Assembly (NCBI GenBank): GCA_024400875.1
Contig: JAKSMB010000003.1
Span: forward strand, 19,381 to 83,380
Reading direction: 5' to 3'
DNA: 64,000 bases
Source of the DNA: Bacteroidales bacterium
Lineage (GTDB): Bacteria > Bacteroidota > Bacteroidia > Bacteroidales > WCHB1-69
A program made the translations under genes and the position numbers. Each line of letters begins with the position of its first letter. Position 1 is the stretch's first letter. Under the pieces are notes generated by a model, which saw only the letters and a program-made list of their open reading frames with translations, searched no databases and was not told the DNA's origin. Positions 49,478-56,983 of this stretch are shown here, piece after piece.

Positions 49478-51346
49478 CTATTGACGGATTTTTTCAACGT
49501 AGCCGATAAAGGCATCGTTGACCATCTTTATACCGCCTGGAGTTGGATAATCCCCGCTGAAATACCAGTCGCCACCGTGGTTTGGACAAGCACGGTGCAG
49601 TCCATCAATGGTTTGATAGATGATTTCAACAGGCACGTGGATGTCTGTATCGGTAACCAATTCCGCTATTTTTTGAGAGATTTCTTCTTCTAAGAATGGT
49701 TCATAGATAGACTTCACAAAATTTACAGACGGAACTTCTTTGCTGTTCTGCTGGGCTTTGCAACGTTGATAAACTTCCTCGATGATGTGCGTCATGCCAC
49801 GTTCTTCCAGTAGGGCAATGGCCGCTTTAAAGGCGATGAACTCGTGCATGCTCGACATATCAATGCCGTAAAAGTCCGGATAGCGCACTTGCGGTGATGA
49901 GGATACCAATACGATCTTTTTAGGATTTAAACGCGACAATATCTTGATGATGCTCTGTTTCAGGGTGGTGCCCCTAACGATGCTGTCGTCAATGACAACC
50001 AGATTGTCAACACCCGCTTCGATGGTTCCGTAGGTGATGTCATAGACGTGTGCGGCCATGTCGTTGCGGGTCTTGTCTTGTGTGATGAAGGTTCGCAACT
50101 TGATGTCTTTGATGGCGACCTTCTCGGATCGAACACGTGTGGATAATATGTTCTCAATTTCCGATACGGAAAGTTCGTTCCCCTTGGCTACGATAGCTTT
50201 TGCCTTTTCGTGGTTCAATCGGTCATTCAATCCGTGAAGCATTCCGAAGTATGCCACTTCAGCCGTGTTGGGAATGAAAGAGAATACGCTGTGTTTGAAG
50301 TCGTTGTCGCATGATTTCATAATCTGGGGCACTAAATTGTATCCCAGCTGCTTGCGTTCTTGATAGATGTCTTTGTCGCTACCGCGTGAGAAATATATTC
50401 TCTCAAAAGAGCACTTGGTGTTGCCCGTATGTTGTGGAAGAATACGTTGTATCTCTACCTTTCCGGCTTTGTTTACCAAAAGGGCTTCTCCAGGTTGCAG
50501 TTCTTTAACCTCTTCCACGGGAAGGTTCATTGCCGTTTGTATTACGGGACGTTCGGAGGCAACAATGGCAATTTCGTCATTGATATAATAAAAGGCCGGT
50601 CGAATGCCCCATGGATCACGCATGGAAAACATATTGCCACTGCCATTCATGCCGCAGATTACGTAGCCACCGTCCCATAAGGGTGCACATTCTTTCAATA
50701 CTCTCGTCGTGTCCACTTGGTCTTCGATAGCGTAGGTCAAGTCTAAGCCGGTCTTTCCATTCTTTTCTTCTTGTTGATAAAGTCGCTCCACCTCCCGATC
50801 AAGACGGTGACCTAATTGCTCCAACAAGATGAAGGTGTCGGCGTGCTGACGTGGAAATTGCCCCTGTGCGGTTATCTGGTTGAAAATGTCGTTCACGTTG
50901 GTCAGGTTGAAGTTGCCGCATAAAACGAGATTCTTGGCGCGATAATTGTCGCGACGCATGAAGGGGTGGACGAAGCTGAGTCCTAATTTTCCCGTGGTGC
51001 TGTAACGTAGGTGCCCCATGTAGATGTTGCCGGCGTAGGGCATTTGTTGCAGGGATGCGTGTTCATCACTGGCTTGCGAGATCTTCTTTTCTACATTGCC
51101 GAAAATCTTGGTGATGGCATCTTTGCCCTCGGCACGTTCGCGGAAGATGAATTCTTCACCCGGACGGGCACACATCTTCACACAGGCCAGTCCTGCCCCC
51201 TCTTGCCCACGGTTGTGCTGCTTCTCCATCATCAGATAGAGCTTGTTCAACCCATAGCGCCAGGTTCCATATTTCTGTTCGTAATAACTGATTGGTTTTA
51301 AAAGGCGTATCATCACAACGCCACATTCGTGTTTGAGGGGCTCCAT
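49478..51346 (-). CDS. Long PurF-like glutamine amidotransferase/phosphoribosyltransferase
   Basis: A 622-residue protein with a class II glutaminase domain and a PRTase domain. The nucleophile is Cys8 in KHECGVVM, so a 7-residue N-terminal extension would need removal. Other motifs are HNRGQEGAGLA, GHLRYSTTGK, GNFNLTN, PWGIRPAFYY and the PRPP motif VVIDDSIVRGTT. It is about 100-150 residues longer than PurF, with insertions and a C-terminal extension. It may make phosphoribosylamine or serve another amido transfer. Its gene is single, between amt and the glycan operon. Confidence 0.85.
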   Translation of the reverse strand: MEPLKHECGVVMIRLLKPISYYEQKYGTWRYGLNKLYLMMEKQHNRGQEGAGLACVKMCARPGEEFIFRERAEGKDAITKIFGNVEKKISQASDEHASLQQMPYAGNIYMGHLRYSTTGKLGLSFVHPFMRRDNYRAKNLVLCGNFNLTNVNDIFNQITAQGQFPRQHADTFILLEQLGHRLDREVERLYQQEEKNGKTGLDLTYAIEDQVDTTRVLKECAPLWDGGYVICGMNGSGNMFSMRDPWGIRPAFYYINDEIAIVASERPVIQTAMNLPVEEVKELQPGEALLVNKAGKVEIQRILPQHTGNTKCSFERIYFSRGSDKDIYQERKQLGYNLVPQIMKSCDNDFKHSVFSFIPNTAEVAYFGMLHGLNDRLNHEKAKAIVAKGNELSVSEIENILSTRVRSEKVAIKDIKLRTFITQDKTRNDMAAHVYDITYGTIEAGVDNLVVIDDSIVRGTTLKQSIIKILSRLNPKKIVLVSSSPQVRYPDFYGIDMSSMHEFIAFKAAIALLEERGMTHIIEEVYQRCKAQQNSKEVPSVNFVKSIYEPFLEEEISQKIAELVTDTDIHVPVEIIYQTIDGLHRACPNHGGDWYFSGDYPTPGGIKMVNDAFIGYVEKIRQ

Positions 51347-51419
51347 AATGTGAACTTGTTATAAATGAATGAATAAGATCATCTATTGATGTTTGTTTCT
51401 ATTTTTTTTTAAAGGCTTG

Positions 51420-51427
51420 CAAATATA
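51420..51427 (-). promoter_or_regulatory. -7 box of the PurF-like gene
   Basis: CAAATATA reads TATATTTG on the minus strand, followed by C, 73 bp before the ATG. Confidence 0.65.
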
Positions 51428-51461
51428 AAAAGAAAACAGGTGTCGTATGGCGGTATAAATA

Positions 51462-51490
51462 CATTTGGCTGGAATCATTCCAGCCAAATG
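51462..51490 (-). terminator. Hairpin after amt
   Basis: CATTTGGCTGGAA and TTCCAGCCAAATG pair perfectly over 13 bp with a 3-base loop. The T-run is poor, but position 38 bp after amt fits a terminator. Confidence 0.7.
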
Positions 51491-51527
51491 AAAACAAGTA
51501 TATGAAAGAAGTGTTACAACACTTATA

Positions 51528-52766
51528 TTACAAACATCCTTCATCGTAGGCTTGCTCGCCGTGGATGGCAGCATCGATACCTGCCAATTCAACTTTTTCA
51601 TCTACACGTACCACGGTGATCTTGTTGATGATCCAGAGCATGCCGTAGGTGAAAACGAAAGCATAAGCACTTGCAATGACTACAGATATGGTTTGCTTGA
51701 GGAAGAAGCTGCCGTCGCCGAAAAGTAAGCCATCTGCACCATTGGGGTTGATACCTTTGCTTGCGAAAACACCCAAAAGGATGGTACCGATGACACCTCC
51801 AATACCATGTACGCCCCATACGTCAAGTGCGTCATCCCATTGATGCTTGTTCTTCCAGGATACAGCCCAGTAACAACCTAAACCGGCCAAAATACCAATG
51901 ATAGGTGCTGTCCAAATTGGTACGAATCCGGCACAAGGGGTGATCGTTGCCAATCCGGCAATAGAACCTGTTAATACACCAACCAATTTGGGCTTGCTGT
52001 CGCGAATCCATTCGATGACCATCCAGGTGATCAGGGCAAAGGAGGCCGCAATGTCGGTGTTTACAAATGCGTTGGCGGTTACACCATCAACTTGCAATTC
52101 GCTGCCGGCGTTGAAACCGTACCAACCGAACCACAAAAGTCCGCTGCCGATGGCTACCAATGGAATACTGTTAGGTGTGGAGTTCTTGTCAACACGTGCA
52201 CCAACAAAGAATACGGATGCCAAAGCAGCAAAACCAGCCGTGGCGTGTACTACAATACCACCAGCGAAGTCAAGCACGCCCCATTCGGCAAGGATACCAC
52301 CACCCCATACCATGTGGCAGAATGGATAGTAAACCAGGAATTGCCAAACCGTCAGGAAAATGAAATAGGCTTTGAAACTCACACGGTTTACGAAGGCTCC
52401 TGTGATCAAGGCGGGGGTTAAAATGGCAAACATCATCTGGAATGCAACGAATACAAACTCTGGCATAGTAGAGTTGCCTGCAAACAGAGAATCTGGCGTG
52501 ACTCCGTGCAAACAACATTTGTGCAGGTTGCCAAAGATACCTAAGAAATCGGTGCCCTCAGCCATTGAACCGCTGAAACAGAGAGAGTAGCCAATTAAGA
52601 ACCATAAAACTGTTGACCATCCTAAGGATACGAAACTTTGTATCATAATACCAAGGATGTTTCTCTTGGTGGCCAAACCACCATAAAAACAAGCTAACGC
52701 TGGAGTCATCAACATTACAAGACTCGTACAGATTAGCATAAAACCAGTAGAACCTGAATCTAACAT
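51528..52766 (-). CDS. amt: Ammonium transporter
   Basis: A 412-residue Amt/Mep/Rh channel with about 11 helices. It has ACFYGGLATKRN, GWYGFNAGS, and the twin pore histidines in VVHATAGFAAL and DVWGVHGIGGVIGT. It brings ammonium across the inner membrane. The glnK (PII) gene that usually accompanies amt is absent here; a TorF-like porin gene lies just upstream in the same direction instead, 29 bp away. Confidence 0.96.
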   Translation of the reverse strand: MLDSGSTGFMLICTSLVMLMTPALACFYGGLATKRNILGIMIQSFVSLGWSTVLWFLIGYSLCFSGSMAEGTDFLGIFGNLHKCCLHGVTPDSLFAGNSTMPEFVFVAFQMMFAILTPALITGAFVNRVSFKAYFIFLTVWQFLVYYPFCHMVWGGGILAEWGVLDFAGGIVVHATAGFAALASVFFVGARVDKNSTPNSIPLVAIGSGLLWFGWYGFNAGSELQVDGVTANAFVNTDIAASFALITWMVIEWIRDSKPKLVGVLTGSIAGLATITPCAGFVPIWTAPIIGILAGLGCYWAVSWKNKHQWDDALDVWGVHGIGGVIGTILLGVFASKGINPNGADGLLFGDGSFFLKQTISVVIASAYAFVFTYGMLWIINKITVVRVDEKVELAGIDAAIHGEQAYDEGCL

Positions 52767-52795
52767 AACTAATTATTTTTAAGATTAATATTACT

Positions 52796-53545
52796 TTAAA
52801 GTTTGATGCCTGCGCCAACACTCAAATAGGCTTGGTTGGCAGCCGGGTTGAATATGAGTTTCGTGGTTAAAGGTATTTCAACTTTGTCTTTGATGCTGAA
52901 TGATTTGGAGGCAGATACGCCTACGTTTACCACGGAGAATCCTTTGTTTCCATAGAATCCTAAAAATTCATCTTCTCCGATGATGTAACTTTGTCCGTTC
53001 AATGCGGCACCGCAGAATACGCTGAAATCAACGCCTATTTTTTCGATGGATGGATTATACGATACTTCTGCATACGTGGAGAACAGGTTCTTCCCGTTTG
53101 CCTTCTTCGCATCTGCACCGAAGAAATTGGTGTATAAACTGACACCGATGGGCACTTTCTCCGTACCATTAAAGGATACGCCTGCCTCAAATACGTGTGG
53201 TGTTGTAGCATTGTGATAATTGAAGTATCGTGTTTCGTAACTTTCACCTGGGAAACAATAGTCGGTGACAATTACGGTGAACATTTCTTTCCAAAAAGTG
53301 TAGGAAACGTATAAATCCAATTCCTGTGAGGGGTTTTTAGAGAAGGAATATGCCCCCCAAGCACCTACTTCCAAGCCCTTGTATTCAAATGACATGCTTG
53401 GATGAAAACTGGGAACGCTACCCCCTAACGGTTGTCCTCTCCATACGTAGCGACTTTCCACTTCCGCTGATACACTGAAATCTTGTGCGAAGGTGACGAT
53501 GCTGAGCGCAAACATGCAAAAGGTAAGTAGTAATGTCTTTTTCAT
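52796..53545 (-). CDS. TorF-like putative porin
   Basis: About 249 residues with a signal peptide (1-20, LSIVTFAQ) and a barrel with VESRYVWRGQPLGG, MSFEYKGLEVGAWG, and a C-terminal YLSVGAGIKL. These fit the TorF-type outer-membrane proteins found beside Bacteroidota amt genes. It may let ammonium or another nitrogen source cross the outer membrane; that is inferred from the neighbour. The ATG at 53545 was chosen because the signal peptide starts there. Confidence 0.82.
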   Translation of the reverse strand: MKKTLLLTFCMFALSIVTFAQDFSVSAEVESRYVWRGQPLGGSVPSFHPSMSFEYKGLEVGAWGAYSFSKNPSQELDLYVSYTFWKEMFTVIVTDYCFPGESYETRYFNYHNATTPHVFEAGVSFNGTEKVPIGVSLYTNFFGADAKKANGKNLFSTYAEVSYNPSIEKIGVDFSVFCGAALNGQSYIIGEDEFLGFYGNKGFSVVNVGVSASKSFSIKDKVEIPLTTKLIFNPAANQAYLSVGAGIKL

Positions 53546-53577
53546 AAATTCGTGTTTTTGATTTTTTTGTCGTGATG

Positions 53578-53609
53578 CAAAACTAATCACTTGCCTTGTT
53601 TTTACCAAA
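53578..53609 (-). promoter_or_regulatory. Promoter of the porin-amt operon (-33 and -7)
   Basis: On the minus strand TAGTTTTG (-7, 53578-53585) and TTTG (-33, 53606-53609) lie 20 bp apart, matching both consensus elements. Confidence 0.78.
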
Positions 53610-53627
53610 ATGTTGTTGTCAACATTT
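53608..53627. promoter_or_regulatory. Inverted repeat AAATGTTG-4-CAACATTT, possible operator
   Basis: A perfect 8-bp inverted repeat touching the -33 box of the porin-amt promoter. The position fits a regulator site, perhaps for the AraC protein encoded divergently; that link is inferred. Confidence 0.5.
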
Positions 53628-53759
53628 GGCAAAAATAGGTTTTGCAATTGTCATTATTTATCACATAGTATATGCGTTGTTGTCATATTTTGCAATATGT
53701 AATCTATATAAATATTTGATAAACAGAGGTGTGTATGCAATTTGTATGACTTGTGTGGG

Positions 53760-53791
53760 TTTGCGTTTTTTCAATTACTTTGCTATCTTTG
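53760..53791 (+). promoter_or_regulatory. Promoter of the AraC gene (-33 and -7)
   Basis: TTTG (-33, 53760-53763) and TATCTTTG (-7, 53784-53791) are 20 bp apart; the ATG is 16 bp beyond. Confidence 0.78.
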
Positions 53792-53807
53792 CCGCTCCTT
53801 TTGAAGT

Positions 53808-54638
53808 ATGTTTTACACAATTTTTGACAAAATAAATCGCTTCTTAATAGGAATTGTCGTCCTGCTGATGATTCCTACGGTTGCTTCGGCTATATCAAAA
53901 CCAACCCGAAACGCATCGCATACTAGAGATAGTTTGTCGGCTGTTTATCGCAATCAAAGTTACGATTTGGAAGAAAAAGGCGACTATGTGGAAGCTTTGC
54001 ATTACTTGCGAATGTGCGACAGTTTATCGCAAGGTGACGCGTTCCCAGAAACAACGGTGCACTCGGAAGGCAAACAACTTGATGCGAAGGTTTACCGGAT
54101 GATCGTAGTTCTTGTTATTGTTGATATGGTCGGCTTGATGCTGTTCTTCTACCTTGAGAAGAAACGTGCGTACAAAAAGCTCGTGAAAAAGAATATAGAA
54201 TGGGCTGGACAGGATCACCCGATTGCCATTACGTCTCTGCTGGATGTGACCGCGAAGATCGACGAATCTGACGATAAGGAAACTATGATGACTCGTCAGT
54301 TGATGTTGATGTTTGAGAAGGAAAAGGTGTTCTTGGATGAAAATCTAAGCATCGTTACTATTGCTCAACGTTTGAATACAAATCGAAACGTGGTCTCAAA
54401 GATCGTCAATACTCGATTCAAGAAGAATTTTGCAGCCTTGCTGAACGAGTATCGCATAAAGGAAGCCATCCGTATGCTGAATGATGAAACGAATAAGAAA
54501 TATACGATGCAGGCAATCAGCGAAATGTGTGGCTATAAAAACAGACAGGTCTTCTATGTGGCTTTCAAAAAGGAAACGGGCGTTACTCCTACTGAGTTTG
54601 TGAAGATGAAATCCAGCCGGGATTTTGAAGAAGACTAA
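53808..54638 (+). CDS. Membrane-anchored AraC-family regulator
   Basis: A 276-residue protein: a hydrophobic N-terminus (about 12-28), a short periplasmic part (about 29-96) with one TPR-like unit YDLEEKGDYVEALHYLRMC, a membrane helix (about 97-118), then a cytoplasmic linker and an AraC DNA-binding domain (about 170-270; MISEMCGYKNRQVFYVAFKK-like AISEMCGYKNRQVFYVAFK and TGVTPTEF). It looks like a shortened form of the TPR-AraC regulators of this phylum. It faces the porin-amt operon across shared regulatory DNA and may control it. Confidence 0.83.
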   Translation: MFYTIFDKINRFLIGIVVLLMIPTVASAISKPTRNASHTRDSLSAVYRNQSYDLEEKGDYVEALHYLRMCDSLSQGDAFPETTVHSEGKQLDAKVYRMIVVLVIVDMVGLMLFFYLEKKRAYKKLVKKNIEWAGQDHPIAITSLLDVTAKIDESDDKETMMTRQLMLMFEKEKVFLDENLSIVTIAQRLNTNRNVVSKIVNTRFKKNFAALLNEYRIKEAIRMLNDETNKKYTMQAISEMCGYKNRQVFYVAFKKETGVTPTEFVKMKSSRDFEED

Positions 54639-54661
54639 CGCCTTATTTTTGTGGTTTTTCG

Positions 54662-54669
54662 TATCTTTG
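54662..54669 (+). promoter_or_regulatory. -7 box of gmk
   Basis: TATCTTTG followed by CAGCC lies 20 bp before the gmk ATG. Confidence 0.7.
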
Positions 54670-54689
54670 CAGCCCAAAATTTCTAACAA

Positions 54690-55256
54690 ATGCAAGGAAA
54701 AGTCATCGTCGTATCTGCTCCATCGGGCGCAGGAAAAACCTCTATCGTTCAACAACTTTTAAAGGAAGTTCCAGAATTGAAATTTTCAATCTCAGCTACC
54801 ACTCGCGCAAAACGCGAATATGAGGTAGATGGGAAAGACTATTATTTTCTTACTCCTGAACAATTTAAGGAAAAATTGGCGCAGGATGATTTCTTGGAAT
54901 GGCAGGAGGTTTATACGGATCAGTTCTATGGCTCACTGAAGAGTGAAGTGGAACGAATCTGGCAAAATAATCAAACGGTGATTTTCGATGTAGATGTCTT
55001 GGGCGGTTTGAATATCAAGAAGTTCTATGGCGATAATGCTATGTCTGTTTTTATCAAAGCTCCCTCGGTTGAGGAATTGGAAAAACGCTTACGTAATCGT
55101 GGCACGGAAACGCCTGAAACGTTGAAAAAACGTCTTGATAAGGCAGAATACGAGATGTCATTTTCTAATCAATTTGATAAGATTCTCTTGAATGACGACC
55201 TTGCAACCGCTCAAGGTGAGATGATTGAGTTGGTGCGTGACTTTATTGCACGGTAA
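54690..55256 (+). CDS. gmk: Guanylate kinase
   Basis: Converts GMP to GDP with ATP. The 188-residue protein has the P-loop APSGAGKTS, SATTRAKREYEVDGKDYYFL (20 residues), VYTDQFYGS and DVDVLGG. Length is normal. It overlaps the flavoprotein gene by one base (TAATG). Some Bacteroidota have nadD after gmk; here it is a flavoprotein. Confidence 0.96.
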   Translation: MQGKVIVVSAPSGAGKTSIVQQLLKEVPELKFSISATTRAKREYEVDGKDYYFLTPEQFKEKLAQDDFLEWQEVYTDQFYGSLKSEVERIWQNNQTVIFDVDVLGGLNIKKFYGDNAMSVFIKAPSVEELEKRLRNRGTETPETLKKRLDKAEYEMSFSNQFDKILLNDDLATAQGEMIELVRDFIAR

Positions 55257-56377
55257 TGAAGAATGTCGCTGTCATCGGTGCCGGTGCGTCTGGCCTTTTT
55301 TTGACAAGAAAATTGGCTGGTGATCCAACGCTGCAATTGTATCTGTTCGAACGATCTAGAAATGTAGGTACAAAACTCCGTGCGTCCGGCGGCGGAAGAG
55401 CTAACATTTTTAATAAAAATATCTCCCCTCTTTGCTATAATAACCCAGAAACGATAGAACAACTCTTGTCCAAGGTGACTCCCGAGCGCATGCAATCGGA
55501 GTTTGAAAACTTGGGCTTACCCGTAATCTCTGATGACGAGGGTAGGGTGTACCCGCTAACGCAATTCTCTCAAACTGTGGTTGATATTCTCTGGAATGAG
55601 AATATGTCGAATGTTCACATAGAAACGGAATGTGAGGTGAAACAGCTGACAGCTAACAATGGGACATGGCGTGTAAACGACTATCCCGTCCTATTTGATG
55701 CCGTGGTGGTTGCTTCGGGTTCTCCTGCTAATATGATTCAGAAAAACCGCCTGAATTACAATGGCTTCCTTTCTCCTTTAAAGCTGAAGACGAAAGAATG
55801 CCAACCCTCCTTAGTGGGTTTCAAAATAAAAGATTATCCTAAAAGACTCTCCGGATGCCGAACAAAAGCTATTGCCTCTTTATATCAGAATGATACGCTG
55901 ATTCATCGTGAAGCTGGTGAGGTTATCTTTAAAGATGATGGTATCTCCGGCATTGTGATTCTTAACCTGTCTGCCTTTTATAATCGTCTGCCTTCCCAAA
56001 AGAATTGCCATATTTCATTGAACCTGATGTACCAAGATGAACAGTTTGATGTGGTATCGTATCAAAAACGCTTTCATTCTATGAAGGGGTTGCTTCATCC
56101 TAAGTTGAATGAATGGTATGAAAGAAACCCTTTCAATGTCAAGGATATGCGCTTGGAGATTTTGTCTACATACGAAATGGAACAAGCACAAGTGTGCCAC
56201 GGTGGTGTGGATGTCTCAGAAATAAATGATGATTTTTCCGCTAAACGTTTCCAGAATCTGTTTTTTACGGGAGAGATATTGGATATAGATGGCGTTTGCG
56301 GTGGGTATAATTTGTTCTTTGCATTTGCCTCTGCACTTGTTGTCAGCAATGCAATCAAGAAATCATCGATTGTCTAA
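55256..56377 (+). CDS. HI0933/BaiN-type FAD-dependent oxidoreductase
   Basis: A 373-residue flavoprotein. It has the Rossmann dinucleotide motif VIGAGASGLFL, then the family signature LRASGGGRANIFN, and a C-terminal FAD segment FTGEILDIDGVCGGYNL. Members of this family reduce aminoacetone, tetrazolium or bile-acid intermediates; specificity here is unknown. It overlaps gmk by one base, and its end overlaps the convergent nuclease gene by 15 bases. Confidence 0.87.
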   Translation: MKNVAVIGAGASGLFLTRKLAGDPTLQLYLFERSRNVGTKLRASGGGRANIFNKNISPLCYNNPETIEQLLSKVTPERMQSEFENLGLPVISDDEGRVYPLTQFSQTVVDILWNENMSNVHIETECEVKQLTANNGTWRVNDYPVLFDAVVVASGSPANMIQKNRLNYNGFLSPLKLKTKECQPSLVGFKIKDYPKRLSGCRTKAIASLYQNDTLIHREAGEVIFKDDGISGIVILNLSAFYNRLPSQKNCHISLNLMYQDEQFDVVSYQKRFHSMKGLLHPKLNEWYERNPFNVKDMRLEILSTYEMEQAQVCHGGVDVSEINDDFSAKRFQNLFFTGEILDIDGVCGGYNLFFAFASALVVSNAIKKSSIV

Positions 56378-56968
56378 GATTTCTTGAATTTTAGCTGCTA
56401 ATTCAAAATTTTCGCTTTCAATAGCTCCTTCTAAAAGAGTTTCGAGCTCCGATTTGCTCATTTCTGACAATTTTTGCTCAATAAAAATATTTGATTGAAT
56501 CTCGTCTTTGGAAGGGATAGACTCTTCTGTGTCTTCTGACTCGTTCTCATCTGAGAGTACATCAATTTGACAGTTCTCTTCAAAGATGTCACTGTTCATA
56601 TAAAATGGAGTGCCGTATTTGAGTGCGAGAGCAATAGCGTCAGAAGGTCTGGAGTCTAGGTGGAAAATTGTGCCATCAGAACGCTTCATTAGCATGTCGG
56701 CATAGTAAACTCCATTTTCAAAATGAACGATGTTCACTTCAACTAGTCTGCAGCTTAAGCTGTCGGCCAGCATGGTGAAAAGCTCGTGGGTCAGCGGTCG
56801 ATGCGTGGGCGACTGGTTCAATTCCACCAATATCGCCCGCGCTTCGCTGATGCCAATGATGATAGGTACATAGCGCTCACCCTCTTTCTCCTTTAGTATC
56901 AAAGAGAATGCCTCCGATGGATGCATCGCAGAATGAATGTCTGCTACGGATAACTCTATCTTGGCCAT
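56363..56968 (-). CDS. Bifunctional nuclease family (DUF151) protein with C-terminal UVR motif
   Basis: A 201-residue protein. The DUF151 domain (about 1-135) includes PIIIGISEARAI, RPLTHELF and LDSRPSDAIALAL. After an acidic linker, the last 35 residues (KSELETLLEGAIESENFELA, 20 residues) match a UVR motif, used by UvrB and UvrC for protein contact. Relatives show DNase and RNase activity. It follows purL by 15 bp in the same direction. Confidence 0.9.
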   Translation of the reverse strand: MAKIELSVADIHSAMHPSEAFSLILKEKEGERYVPIIIGISEARAILVELNQSPTHRPLTHELFTMLADSLSCRLVEVNIVHFENGVYYADMLMKRSDGTIFHLDSRPSDAIALALKYGTPFYMNSDIFEENCQIDVLSDENESEDTEESIPSKDEIQSNIFIEQKLSEMSKSELETLLEGAIESENFELAAKIQEILDNR

Positions 56969-56983
56969 ATTGTTGTAGTTGTC

